DNA from: a bacterium
GTDB taxonomy: Bacteria; Zhuqueibacterota; Zhuqueibacteria; Residuimicrobiales; Residuimicrobiaceae
Length of the DNA stretch: 64,000 nucleotides
Direction: 5' to 3'
Assembly (NCBI GenBank): GCA_029565685.1
Contig: JAKQNR010000045.1
Coordinates: 62,001-126,000, forward strand
Positions 25,612 to 34,386 of the stretch are shown here, piece by piece. Under the pieces are notes generated by a model, which was not told the origin of the DNA, ran no database searches, and saw only the letters and a list, made by a program, of their open reading frames with translations. Within the stretch, counting starts at the first letter, position 1. The number at the start of each line of letters is the position of its first letter. Position numbers and translations under genes: made by a program.

Positions 25612-26742
25612 GTGACCCGGATAAAACCACAGGAGGTTTACTTTTTTGCCGGAGGCGGCACAGGCGGCCATCTATATCCGGCCTTGGCAGTGGCGCATCG
25701 TTTGCTGGAAAAACAGCCGGATTGCGATATTCATTTCATCGGCACGTCCCGCGGCCTCGAGGCCCGTGTGGTGCCGGAGCAGGGATTCCCGTTGCATCTG
25801 ATCAGCGTGCGCGGGTTCGCTCGTAAGCGCTTTTGGGCTAATCTGCTGGCGCCTTTCCGGTTGCTGGTCAGTCTGGCGCAGTGCGCACGTCTGGTCAGAA
25901 AATACCGTCCATCGGTCGCCGTCGGTACCGGGGGATATGTCAGCGGTCCCATGATCCTGGTGGCCCATCTCTTCGGCGCCGCTACTCTGATTCAGGAGCA
26001 AAACAGTTATCCGGGCGTCACCACGCGACTGCTGGCCCGCTGGGTGGACCAGGTGCATGTCGCCTTTGCCGACACGTTGAAATATTTTCGCCATCCGGAC
26101 CGCGTGCATCTGACCGGCAATCCGGTGCGCAACCTGCAGGTGACGGAATCGCCGGAGCAAGCGCGCGCGCATTTTCAATTGCACCCGGATCGGCTGACCC
26201 TGCTGGTTTTTGGCGGCAGCCAGGGCGCGCATGTGATCAACACCGCGATGATCAAGGCGTTGCCGATGCTGCTGGAGCAGACGCCCATACAGATTTTGTG
26301 GGCCACCGGCAAATGGGACCTGAGGGAGGTGACGCAGGCGGCTGCGGCGGATCTCAGGCGGGTACGGGTTTTTGAGTATCTGTCCGAGATGCCGCTGGCT
26401 TATCGTGCAGCTGACCTGGCTGTTTGCCGCGCCGGCGCCTTGACTTTGGCGGAACTGGCGCAGTGTGGATTGCCGGCTGTGCTGATCCCGTTTGCCCGTG
26501 CTGCAGCCAACCATCAGGAGCGCAACGCGCTGGCGCTGCAAAAAGAGCAGGCAGCGGCAGTGATTTTGGAAAAAGAGTTGAATGAAAGGATTCTTTTGCA
26601 GGAGATCATGACCTTGGTGCATAACGCAGAAGCAAGAAGCAGGATCAGCCAAGCGATCCGTGGCACGGCTTTCCCCCATGCCACAGACGAACTGACCCAG
26701 GCGATCTTGATGCTGCGCAAGCAGAAAGGGGATATACGATGA
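25612..26742 (+). CDS. murG: UDP-GlcNAc:lipid I N-acetylglucosaminyltransferase MurG
   Basis: This 376-residue GT28 enzyme converts lipid I to lipid II on the inner face of the membrane. FAGGGTGGHLYPALAVA is the N-terminal lipid-I/GlcNAc loop. IGTSRGLEARVVP, NSYPGVTTRLLA, LTGNPVR and GGSQGAHVIN are conserved, and the C-terminal donor site contains CRAGALTLAEL. The GTG start follows TAGGGAG; an ATG at 25605 is in another frame. Its last four bases overlap the ftsQ-like start (ATGA). Confidence 0.97.
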   Translation: MTRIKPQEVYFFAGGGTGGHLYPALAVAHRLLEKQPDCDIHFIGTSRGLEARVVPEQGFPLHLISVRGFARKRFWANLLAPFRLLVSLAQCARLVRKYRPSVAVGTGGYVSGPMILVAHLFGAATLIQEQNSYPGVTTRLLARWVDQVHVAFADTLKYFRHPDRVHLTGNPVRNLQVTESPEQARAHFQLHPDRLTLLVFGGSQGAHVINTAMIKALPMLLEQTPIQILWATGKWDLREVTQAAAADLRRVRVFEYLSEMPLAYRAADLAVCRAGALTLAELAQCGLPAVLIPFARAAANHQERNALALQKEQAAAVILEKELNERILLQEIMTLVHNAEARSRISQAIRGTAFPHATDELTQAILMLRKQKGDIR

Positions 26743-27443
26743 ACTGGATGTTTTTCGGCAAACGCGTCCTGTTTGTAACCCTGGCGGTGAGCTTTGCCCT
26801 GTTCATCGGCTACCATCTGCTGCAGGCGCGCTCGAATGATGAGCTGGAGACGTCGCTCGATGAAATGGCCACTCAGGCGGCGGAAAATCAGGATTGGGAT
26901 CTGGACGGCGAACCGGATTCGGACGGCGCGGAGGATGAAAAATCATTGATCTGGCTTAACTCTTCGCTGGCCCGGGTGGCCTTCCGCGAGCCGCGCCAGA
27001 ACGGCAGGGTGTTCGCCTATCTGTCCATGGGCCGTCTCTACGGCATTGACGATCAGGGCCGGATTCTAGAGCTGGAAGCCGGGGAGACGCATGAAGACGC
27101 GCCGTTGTTCAGCGGCGATGGTCTTAAAGTGGATGTGAAGAAAAAGCGACTGGCCGGCAAAGATTTTCAGGAAGCGGTGCGGTTTTTACAAGAGTTGGAG
27201 GATAAAAATCCGTCCATGGGACGGCGCATCTCGGAGATCTGCATCAGCAGAAAATCCGGCCTCATCTGCTATTTCAACTGGGCTGACATGATCCCCATCC
27301 TGGTGGGCCGTGGTCTGATCAAGCAAAAGGCCCAATCCATCGCGATTTTTTTCGAACAGCTGACCAATACCGGTCTGCTGGATCATACGCGCTACCTCGA
27401 CGCCCGGCTGGGCGATCGCATTGTGCTAAAGCGCAACAGTTGA
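26739..27443 (+). CDS. ftsQ: Divergent FtsQ-like division protein
   Basis: This 234-residue bitopic protein has a short cytoplasmic N-terminus and one membrane helix (about 9-27). A very acidic linker (about 35-70) follows, and then a periplasmic region resembling the FtsQ beta domain: ARVAFREPRQNGRV, LYGIDDQGRILEL, and the C-terminal DARLGDRIVLKR, comparable to DLRxxxxVVVR of FtsQ. A standard POTRA domain between the helix and the beta domain is not recognisable; its space is taken by the acidic linker. The position between murG and ftsA supports FtsQ strongly. The call is mainly positional plus the C-terminal pattern. Confidence 0.72.
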   Translation: MNWMFFGKRVLFVTLAVSFALFIGYHLLQARSNDELETSLDEMATQAAENQDWDLDGEPDSDGAEDEKSLIWLNSSLARVAFREPRQNGRVFAYLSMGRLYGIDDQGRILELEAGETHEDAPLFSGDGLKVDVKKKRLAGKDFQEAVRFLQELEDKNPSMGRRISEICISRKSGLICYFNWADMIPILVGRGLIKQKAQSIAIFFEQLTNTGLLDHTRYLDARLGDRIVLKRNS

Positions 27444-27463
27444 CCTTATCAACGGGGTTGTCT

Positions 27464-28711
27464 ATGGAAACCATCAATATCATCACCGGCCTCGATATCG
27501 GCACCACCAAGATCGGCTGCCTGATCGCCGAGGTGTCAGATTCGGGTGAAATCAACATCAAAGGTGTGGGCACCGCCCCGTCAGAGGGTTTGCGCTACGG
27601 CATGGTCGTGGATATTGAAAAGACGGTCCGCTCCATCCGCAAAGCGGTGGAAGCAGCGGAGGCCATGGCCGGCGTAGCGGTGGATCTGGTCTACGCCGGC
27701 ATCGCCGGCGACCATATTCGCGATATCAACGGCCGCGGCGTGGTGGCGATCTCGGGTGAAAACCATGAGGTGAGCGCCGATGATGTGCGCCGGGTGATTG
27801 AGGCGGCGCGGGCGGTGGCCTTGCCCATGGATCGGGAGATGATTCATATTCTGCCGCAGGAGTTTATTGTGGACCAGCAGCGCGGTATCCGCGATCCCGT
27901 CGGCATGTGCGGCGTTCGTCTGGAGGCCGAGGTGCATATCGTCACCGGCGCAGTCGCTTCGGCGCAGAACATTTACCGCTGCATCGAAAAAGCCGGCTAT
28001 ACGACGGCCGATCTGGTGCTGGAGTCGCTGGCTTCGAGCTATTCGGTGCTGACCGATGATGCCAAGGAGATGGGGGTGATCCTGATCGACATCGGCGGCG
28101 GCACCAGCGACATCGCCATGTTCTACGAAGGCTGTCTGCGCTTGTCCCGCGTCGTGGCGCTCGGCGGCCGCAACGTGACCAACGACATCGCGATCGAACT
28201 GCGCACGCCCATCGAAGCCGCGGAAAAGCTGAAACTGGCGCACGGCAGCGCGATCCACGTCGACGGCGACAAGGAACAGCTGGTGGAAGTGCCGGGTATG
28301 AACGATCGCTCCATCCGCAGGGTTTCCCGGGGCCTGCTGATCGACATCATTCAGGCGCGCATGAGCGAGATCCTCACCCATACCTATGAGGAGATCAAAA
28401 ACTCGGATTATCTCAACCTGATGACCACAGGACTGGTGCTCACCGGAGGCGCTTCTCTACTGCCGGGCACGGTGGAAATGGCGGAGAACATTTTCAACAT
28501 GCCGGTCAAGCTTGGCATTCCCCACGGCTTTACCGGCATGGTGGCAGAGGCGCAGCGGCCGCAGTACGCCACCGGCGTGGGGCTGATCATGTACGCCATG
28601 CAGAACAAGGATGATTTCGAGGAGGGATTCAGCGACAACGAGACCGGAGTGTTTGACAACATCGTGTCGCGTTTCAAAGGTTTTTTTAAGAAAGCAACCC
28701 AGCTGGATTAA
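27464..28711 (+). CDS. ftsA: Cell division protein FtsA
   Basis: This actin-like ATPase anchors FtsZ to the membrane. The ATG at 27464 gives METINIITGLDIGTTKIG; a TTG at 27440 overlapping the ftsQ stop would add eight residues. Landmarks are the phosphate-1 GLDIGTTKIG, the SHS2 (1C) domain, the phosphate-2 LIDIGGGTSDIA, and an adenosine motif LTGGASLLPG. The C-terminus has a probable amphipathic membrane-targeting helix (VSRFKGFFKKATQ). At about 415 residues it is the normal length. Confidence 0.96.
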   Translation: METINIITGLDIGTTKIGCLIAEVSDSGEINIKGVGTAPSEGLRYGMVVDIEKTVRSIRKAVEAAEAMAGVAVDLVYAGIAGDHIRDINGRGVVAISGENHEVSADDVRRVIEAARAVALPMDREMIHILPQEFIVDQQRGIRDPVGMCGVRLEAEVHIVTGAVASAQNIYRCIEKAGYTTADLVLESLASSYSVLTDDAKEMGVILIDIGGGTSDIAMFYEGCLRLSRVVALGGRNVTNDIAIELRTPIEAAEKLKLAHGSAIHVDGDKEQLVEVPGMNDRSIRRVSRGLLIDIIQARMSEILTHTYEEIKNSDYLNLMTTGLVLTGGASLLPGTVEMAENIFNMPVKLGIPHGFTGMVAEAQRPQYATGVGLIMYAMQNKDDFEEGFSDNETGVFDNIVSRFKGFFKKATQLD

Positions 28712-28715
28712 CCGT

Positions 28716-28756
28716 CCTGCAGGGCACGCCCTGCAGGGCACGCCCTGACGGGCGGC
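28716..28756. repeat. GC-rich 14-bp tandem repeat between ftsA and ftsZ
   Basis: Two exact copies of CCTGCAGGGCACGC (28716-28729 and 28730-28743) are followed by a diverged third, CCTGACGGGCGGC (28744-28756). Each unit contains the PstI-type palindrome CCTGCAGG, so the copies can also pair with one another. They sit in the 116-base ftsA-ftsZ spacer, within a longer GC-rich segment reaching about 28802. The remainder of the spacer shows no gene. Confidence 0.7.
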
Positions 28757-28827
28757 ATGGGGCTGGCGCCGGACAGGCGAGGGATACGCCTTCCGGCCGG
28801 CCAGAACACACAAAAAAGGAGTGGGTT

Positions 28828-30192
28828 ATGAATCTGACGTTTGATTTTGACGATGCGGCGGCGAACGGCGCGCGGATGAAAGTCGTAGGCGTTGGCGGGG
28901 CCGGCGGCAACGCCGTCACTCGTATGATCCGCGAGGGACTGACCGGTGTGGATTTTGTCGCCATCAACACCGATGAGCAGGCTTTGGATTATTGCGCGGC
29001 CTCGACGAAAATTCGCATCGGCAGCAAAACCACGCAAGGCTTGGGCGCCGGCGCAGATCCCAACAAAGGTCACAAGGCCATCGAAGAGGATAAAAACACG
29101 GTGTACGATGCCCTGACCAATAGTGATTTGGTCTTTGTCACCGCCGGCATGGGCGGCGGCACCGGCACCGGCGCTGCGCCGGTGGTGGCGCAGATCGCCC
29201 GGGATGTCGGCGCCCTTACGGTGGGCGTGGTCACCAAACCCTTTCTCTTTGAAGGGCCCAAACGCATGCAACGCGCAGAGGAGGGGATTTCCGCGCTCAA
29301 AGAATATGTCGACACGCTGATCGTCATCCCCAATCAGCGCCTGCTCACCATTGTGCCCGTGGACACGCCTCTGGAAAAGGCCTTTCGCTTTGCCGATGAG
29401 ATTCTCTTCAATGCGACCAAGGGCATCTCCGATCTGATCACCATTCCAGGACTGGTCAACCTTGATTTTGCGGATGTGCGCACTGTGATGAGTGAAATGG
29501 GCGATGCGCTGATGGGCTGCGGCCTGGCGCGCGGTGAAAATCGCGCCAAGGTGGCGGCGGAGATGGCCATCAACAGCCCGCTGCTGGAAGACGTATCCAT
29601 CTCCGGCGCGCTGGGATTGCTGGTGAATATCACAGGTGGTCCCAACATGACTTTGAGCGAGGTCAACACCGCTTCCACCATCGTCTCGGAAGCCGCCGGC
29701 CGCAATGCCAATATCATCTTTGGCGCCGTAATCGACAAGGCCATCGAGGATGAGATTCGGATCACCGTGATCGCCACTGGTCTGAATCGCGCCCACCCCA
29801 AGGCCAAGTCCGGCGGCCCGATCGCCTGGTCGCAAGCAGGTTCAATAAAGGACAATGCCGTGCTGCGCGAAATTCCGGCTGTCCGGCGTCAGGGCGAAGC
29901 GAGCGGCGGAGAGGCGCAGAATTTTATGGATCAAGGCCGATTTGACAGCATTGCCCCCGGCCGCATCCTGGATATGACTGCCGGCGACGAGCCCGTTCGA
30001 CTGAGCTCTTACCGCGAAGAGTCGGTTCGTACGGCTTATTCAGACAAAAAAGCGGACGAGATGCTGCTCGATCCGCACGGCTCCCATTCGTCGTCGGATA
30101 ATGGGAACGGCAACGGCTACGGCAAAAACACCGACGTGCGCAGCGACAGTTTTTTCAACATCACCTCATTCAAACGAAAAAATCTGTTATAA
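28828..30192 (+). CDS. ftsZ: Cell division GTPase FtsZ
   Basis: This 454-residue tubulin homologue forms the division ring. The GTP loop GGAGGNAV, the tubulin signature GGGTGTG (109-115), the NTDEQAL segment and the synergy-loop stretch NLDFADVRTVM are intact. After the globular core (to about residue 320) comes a long variable linker (about 110 residues, acidic, Gly/Asn/Ser-rich), then a basic tail ITSFKRKNLL that may serve as the FtsA-binding peptide. AAAAAAGGAG precedes the ATG. Confidence 0.98.
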   Translation: MNLTFDFDDAAANGARMKVVGVGGAGGNAVTRMIREGLTGVDFVAINTDEQALDYCAASTKIRIGSKTTQGLGAGADPNKGHKAIEEDKNTVYDALTNSDLVFVTAGMGGGTGTGAAPVVAQIARDVGALTVGVVTKPFLFEGPKRMQRAEEGISALKEYVDTLIVIPNQRLLTIVPVDTPLEKAFRFADEILFNATKGISDLITIPGLVNLDFADVRTVMSEMGDALMGCGLARGENRAKVAAEMAINSPLLEDVSISGALGLLVNITGGPNMTLSEVNTASTIVSEAAGRNANIIFGAVIDKAIEDEIRITVIATGLNRAHPKAKSGGPIAWSQAGSIKDNAVLREIPAVRRQGEASGGEAQNFMDQGRFDSIAPGRILDMTAGDEPVRLSSYREESVRTAYSDKKADEMLLDPHGSHSSSDNGNGNGYGKNTDVRSDSFFNITSFKRKNLL

Positions 30193-30213
30193 TGAAACGG
30201 ATTTGTTCAGTGG

Positions 30214-31797
30214 GTGGGCGTCGTGACGGATCGGTTTAAACAATTCAGGCGCTATGCCGCTGATCTGCTGATGGCTGAACAGGTCCGCAGACCTATCTCT
30301 TCAACAGGCCCCACTCCATTGGCGCTCGTTTATCCCAATTATTATGCAGTGGGTATGGCGAGCCTGGGATATCAGACCGTCTATCGACTGTTCAACGAGT
30401 CGCCAATTTTTGCCTGCGAACGAGCCTTCCTGCAGGAGGGCTCGTTCGCTTCTTTTATTCGTACTCTGGAAACCCAGCGTCCTCTGCGATCTTTTCCCAT
30501 CATCGCCTTTTCCGTGGCCTATGAGCCGGATTACCTCCATGTTCTGCACCTTTTGCGCCTCTCCGGCATTCCCTTGCGCGCCGACCAGCGCACGCCGCTG
30601 GACCCGCTGATCCTGGTGGGCGGAGTGACCATGTTTTCCAATCCGGCTGTGCTGGCTCCTGTCGCGGATGTCATTTTTCTGGGTGAAGCAGAGAGCCTGG
30701 TGCCAGTGTTCAGCCGCCATTTCGAACTGCATCCGCGCAGGGAAGAGCTGCTGGACGTACTCGGCGGCGAACCCGGTTTTTACATCCCCTCTCTTCACCA
30801 GGAAACGCCGCTGCAGGTGCAGCATTGGAACATCCATGGTCAGGAGCCGGCCACTTCGTTCTGCATTCCCCAGCAGGCGCATCTCAAAATGTTCATGATC
30901 GAAGTGGGACGGGGTTGCGGACGCGGATGCCGTTTCTGCTCAGCCGGACATGTCTACCATCCTTTCCGGCAATGGTCGGTGGAAAAAATAGTCGACACCG
31001 TGCACGCCTACGCCCGGCCGGGCGACCGGATCGGCCTGGTGGGCGCTGCCCTGTCGGATTATAAAGATCTCGATCAGTTGTGCAGCCGGCTGCTGGGTTG
31101 CGGATATACGATCAGCCTCTCTTCCCTGCGCGTGGATCGGATTAACGCCCCCCTGTTGCGCGCCATGGAAAAAAGCGGGTTGGATCGCATCACCTTGGCG
31201 CCGGAGGCCGGCAGCGAGCGTCTGCGCCGCGTTATCGGAAAAAATTTGTCTGAGGATGCAATCTTTACTGCGGCGGACCTTTTGGCCCAATCCAGGATCA
31301 AATTGATCAAAGTGTACTATATGATCGGGCTGCCGTTTGAATCGCCAGAGGACATCGAGGCCATTATTCTGCTGACACGGCGGCTTTCCACGCATTTGCC
31401 GCACCACCAGCTGCGGGTCGGCTTGAGCGCGTTCATACCAAAACCCTGCACGCCCTTTCAATGGGCGCCGGTTGCGGATGAAAAGACGATCAGATTAAAA
31501 TGGAAAACACTGGCGCACGGGCTGCGGCAAATCCCCAGAGTGTCGGTCAGTCCAATGAATCCACGCGAGGACAGGATTCAGGCTTTGTTGTCGCTGGGGG
31601 ATCGCAGCCTCGGCGTGCGATTGACTGAGGTGGAACAACCGCTTTTATGGCGCGGGGAGAAGGAGACGCTCGGCAACACGCAAAGGAGCAGAGAATACGC
31701 CGACGCGCTGCCTTGGGATTTTATCGATTGCGGGCAGCGCAGGATGAGTTTGTGGAAGAGTTGGCTCAGCGCCAAAGCTCACGCTGAGAACGGTTGA
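30214..31797 (+). CDS. B12-binding-like radical SAM protein, uncharacterised
   Basis: This 527-residue protein has an N-terminal Rossmann-like region (about 30-180, LALVYPNYYAVGMASLGYQ, typical of the B12-binding-domain radical SAM class but without an evident DxHxxG cobalamin motif). A radical SAM domain follows with C235, C239 and C242 in GCGRGCRFCSAG. The GNxSD-like and SLRVDRI segments and the LAPEAGSERLR strand fit the TIM-barrel core. The overall layout matches a family found as the first half of fused proteins with unknown function. Start choice is uncertain: a GTG at 30223 is also possible. It lies 21 bases after ftsZ. Confidence 0.85.
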   Translation: MGVVTDRFKQFRRYAADLLMAEQVRRPISSTGPTPLALVYPNYYAVGMASLGYQTVYRLFNESPIFACERAFLQEGSFASFIRTLETQRPLRSFPIIAFSVAYEPDYLHVLHLLRLSGIPLRADQRTPLDPLILVGGVTMFSNPAVLAPVADVIFLGEAESLVPVFSRHFELHPRREELLDVLGGEPGFYIPSLHQETPLQVQHWNIHGQEPATSFCIPQQAHLKMFMIEVGRGCGRGCRFCSAGHVYHPFRQWSVEKIVDTVHAYARPGDRIGLVGAALSDYKDLDQLCSRLLGCGYTISLSSLRVDRINAPLLRAMEKSGLDRITLAPEAGSERLRRVIGKNLSEDAIFTAADLLAQSRIKLIKVYYMIGLPFESPEDIEAIILLTRRLSTHLPHHQLRVGLSAFIPKPCTPFQWAPVADEKTIRLKWKTLAHGLRQIPRVSVSPMNPREDRIQALLSLGDRSLGVRLTEVEQPLLWRGEKETLGNTQRSREYADALPWDFIDCGQRRMSLWKSWLSAKAHAENG

Positions 31798-31855
31798 GCG
31801 AACGGCCGTCAGACCGCGATCATCAGCGGTCGGGCAAGGGTTGAGAGGAGGAGGT

Positions 31856-32791
31856 ATGGCCGATTTATCGCGTCGATCATCGCTGAAATTGTTGGCTGCA
31901 GGGGTGGGTATCACTGTGTTCGGAAAAAATTACAGCGCGCACGGAAAAAAGAAAAGGATTCGTCTGGGCGGACCGATTTTCGATCCCTGGACCACGCCGG
32001 AGCAGTGGGCGGAGATTCATCGTCGGTTGGGCTATGCGGCCGCCCTGTGTCCGCTTCAGGCCGATGAGGGGGAGGAACGCGTGCAGGCTTTTGTCCAGGC
32101 CGCTCGGCAATGGGATATCACCATCGCCGAGGTCGGCGCCTGGAGCAACCCGCTCAGCCCGGATTCAGCGGAACGGGCGGCGGCGGTGAGAAAATGCCAG
32201 GAACAGCTGGCGCTGGCGGAGCGGATTGGCGCCCGCTGCTGCGTCAACATCAGCGGCAGCCGTGGAACACAATGGGATGGACCGCACCCCCTCAATCTGA
32301 CAGGCGAAACCTTTGAGATGATCGTCCAGACCACACGCACCATCATCGACGCTGTGAAACCCACTGCCACTTTTTTCACCTTGGAGACCATGCCCTGGGC
32401 GTTTCCGGATTCCCCTGAAGCCTATGTGCGTTTGATCACCGCGGTGAACCGCAAGGCCTTCGCCGTTCATCTCGATCCAGCCAATCTCATCTGTTCGCCG
32501 CAGCGGTACTTTGCCAACGGCGAGTTGATCCGTGAGTGCTTTGCGAAATTAGGCCCCTATATCAAAAGCTGCCACGCCAAAGACGTGTTACTGTCTCCTA
32601 AAATGACCACCCACCTGGACGAGGTGCGCGTCGGAATGGGCGGAATCGATTACGCCGTCTTTCTCAAGGAACTGAGCCGTTTCCCTGATGTGCCTTTGAT
32701 CCTGGAACATCTGAAAACAGCCGAAGAGTATAAGCTTGCGGCCGACCACCTTCGCCGCGTGGCGGCGCAAATAAACGTGGATATCTCCTGA
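31856..32791 (+). CDS. Tat-exported sugar phosphate isomerase/epimerase-like TIM barrel protein
   Basis: This 311-residue protein of the AP-endonuclease-2/xylose-isomerase-like barrel superfamily starts at the ATG after GAGGAGGAGG and carries a twin-arginine leader (SRRSSLKLLAAG). The likely metal site includes ETMPWAFPDSP, LDPANLICSP, SCHAKDV and a late LILEHL glutamate, as in IolE/hydroxypyruvate-isomerase-like enzymes. Such proteins often accompany Gfo/Idh/MocA oxidoreductases in sugar or inositol pathways. The Tat leader suggests it works in the periplasm with the three exported oxidoreductases near the window start. Substrate unknown. Confidence 0.88.
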   Translation: MADLSRRSSLKLLAAGVGITVFGKNYSAHGKKKRIRLGGPIFDPWTTPEQWAEIHRRLGYAAALCPLQADEGEERVQAFVQAARQWDITIAEVGAWSNPLSPDSAERAAAVRKCQEQLALAERIGARCCVNISGSRGTQWDGPHPLNLTGETFEMIVQTTRTIIDAVKPTATFFTLETMPWAFPDSPEAYVRLITAVNRKAFAVHLDPANLICSPQRYFANGELIRECFAKLGPYIKSCHAKDVLLSPKMTTHLDEVRVGMGGIDYAVFLKELSRFPDVPLILEHLKTAEEYKLAADHLRRVAAQINVDIS

Positions 32792-32821
32792 ACGGAACAG
32801 TCTGAGGAGCGGGGCGGCGCC

Positions 32822-34345
32822 TCAGGCCACACTGTGAATTTTTTTGTGCACCAGGTTGGTGATGGTGCGAAAATCCACTTTGCCGCTGCCCATTTTGGGC
32901 ATCTCTGGCAATACGACAAATTCCTTGGGCAAGGCCAGAGACGGCAGTTCTTTGGCCATTTTTTTCAGGATCTCTCGTTCGTTGACCGGCTCGGTAACCG
33001 CGGCCACGATGCGGGCGCCCTTGAGAGAATCCGGCACTTCCACCACACAGCAGGATACTCCATTCGGCAGCAAGGTTTCCAGCACACTCTCCGTGCGCAC
33101 CAGAGAGATCATCTCCCCGCCGATTTTGACGAACCGCTTCAGCCGTCCGAGATGCCACAGATAACCTTCATTGTCGAACTTGCCCATATCGCCGGTGTCA
33201 TACCAGCCGTCCTTGATGCGCACCGAAGTCTCCTCGATGTCGTTGAAATATCCCTTCATCACCAGATCCCCTTTGACCATGATCTTCCCCTCCTGACCTG
33301 CGCCGACTGTTTTGCCGTTGGCAATATCGACGATTTTGACCTGGACCGAAGGCAGAGGCCTGCCGATGCTGCCCGGCCGGTTGTTGTGCGGCGTGTTGAC
33401 GGAAACGCCCGGACTGGTCTCGGTGGTGCCGTAGGCCTCGAGCAGATCCATTTGATGTTTTTGCTGATACCCCTCGCGCAGCCAGGCCGGCGTTTTGTCC
33501 GCACCAGCCAGAATGATCCGGCAGGTGGAAAAATCACCGGGTTTGGATTCGCGCAAGTAGCCGGCGAAAAAAATCGGCGTGCCGGCGATCAGAGTGGCCT
33601 TGTGCGTCCGTATATATTGCGGGATCTTTTTGTACTCCAGGGGATTGGCCGCTGTGATGTTGGTCATGCCGATCACCAGGGGCAGCCAAAAGTTGGCGTT
33701 ATGGCCGAAGACGTGGAACAACGGCAGCACCGACATGAACCGGTCCTCATCCGTCAGATTGAACACCTTGGCCAGATCCTGAATATTGGAGCCCATATTG
33801 CGGTGGGTTAGCTGTACGCCCTTGGGCTCCTTCTCGCTGCCGCTGGTGAACAGAATGACTAGGTTGTCGTCCTCATGCGACTTGGGCAGACCGGCGATGA
33901 TCAGGCGAGCGGGCATTTTGGCTTTCATGGCAGATGAAAGTTTATAACGGAGTGGAATTTGCACCAGAATATCCTCGATAAAAATCATGCCTGGGACCAA
34001 CCGGCAGCCGATTTTTTCCACAAGCGCGCGGGAAGTGATGATGGTGCGAAAACCGCATTTAGCCTGTGCATACTCGCAATTCTCCGCCGCTCCGGTGGAA
34101 TAGTTGATCATGACCGGCACTTTGCCTGCCATGACCGTGCCCAGTGTGGACAGGATGGCGCCGGCCGAGGTCGGTATCATAATACCGATGAAACCCTCAT
34201 TGTATCGTTTGAGGTACTTGGCGAGCATCAGGGAGGCGATCAGCGCTTTTGAGTAGGTGATGTTACGCTCCGTGGTGCAGTCGATGATCGCCAGCTTGTT
34301 CCCCCTGGCTTTGGCTGATTTGATAAATTCGTGATGAAGAATCAT
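32822..34345 (-). CDS. AMP-dependent acyl-CoA/acyl-ACP synthetase
   Basis: This 507-residue adenylate-forming enzyme is most like the synthetase domain of Aas and related acyl-ACP/acyl-CoA ligases. Motifs are the P-loop FTSGSEKEPKGVQLTHRN, LPLFHVFGH, the A5 segment EAYGTTETSP, YDTGDMGKF with the adenosine-binding aspartate, RLKRFVKIGGEMIS, and the catalytic lysine in MGSGKVDF. The ATG at 34345 follows GGAGA; 17 codons upstream are in frame but have no ribosome site. It activates fatty acids with ATP, for lipid recycling or degradation. Its promoter is flanked by two identical palindromes, so it is probably controlled by a fatty-acid-responsive repressor. Confidence 0.92.
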   Translation of the reverse strand: MILHHEFIKSAKARGNKLAIIDCTTERNITYSKALIASLMLAKYLKRYNEGFIGIMIPTSAGAILSTLGTVMAGKVPVMINYSTGAAENCEYAQAKCGFRTIITSRALVEKIGCRLVPGMIFIEDILVQIPLRYKLSSAMKAKMPARLIIAGLPKSHEDDNLVILFTSGSEKEPKGVQLTHRNMGSNIQDLAKVFNLTDEDRFMSVLPLFHVFGHNANFWLPLVIGMTNITAANPLEYKKIPQYIRTHKATLIAGTPIFFAGYLRESKPGDFSTCRIILAGADKTPAWLREGYQQKHQMDLLEAYGTTETSPGVSVNTPHNNRPGSIGRPLPSVQVKIVDIANGKTVGAGQEGKIMVKGDLVMKGYFNDIEETSVRIKDGWYDTGDMGKFDNEGYLWHLGRLKRFVKIGGEMISLVRTESVLETLLPNGVSCCVVEVPDSLKGARIVAAVTEPVNEREILKKMAKELPSLALPKEFVVLPEMPKMGSGKVDFRTITNLVHKKIHSVA

Positions 34346-34369
34346 GATGGGTCTCCATTTAGGTCCGAT

Positions 34370-34382
34370 TGAATGAAATTCA
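34370..34382. promoter_or_regulatory. Operator copy 1 (TGAATGAAATTCA) over the synthetase transcription start
   Basis: This 13-base dyad (TGAAT-GAA-ATTCA) begins 25 bases upstream of the start codon. It lies just downstream of the predicted -10 box, over the probable start of transcription. An identical copy lies 54 bases farther upstream. The half-site resembles operators of TetR-type fatty-acid regulators (FadR/PsrA, TGAATGAAT-like). Confidence 0.65.
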
Positions 34383-34386
34383 GTCC

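Noticed and set aside
28716..28756. Possible CRISPR-like array between ftsA and ftsZ
   Set aside because: The units are 14 bp, contiguous and without spacers, so this is a simple tandem repeat.
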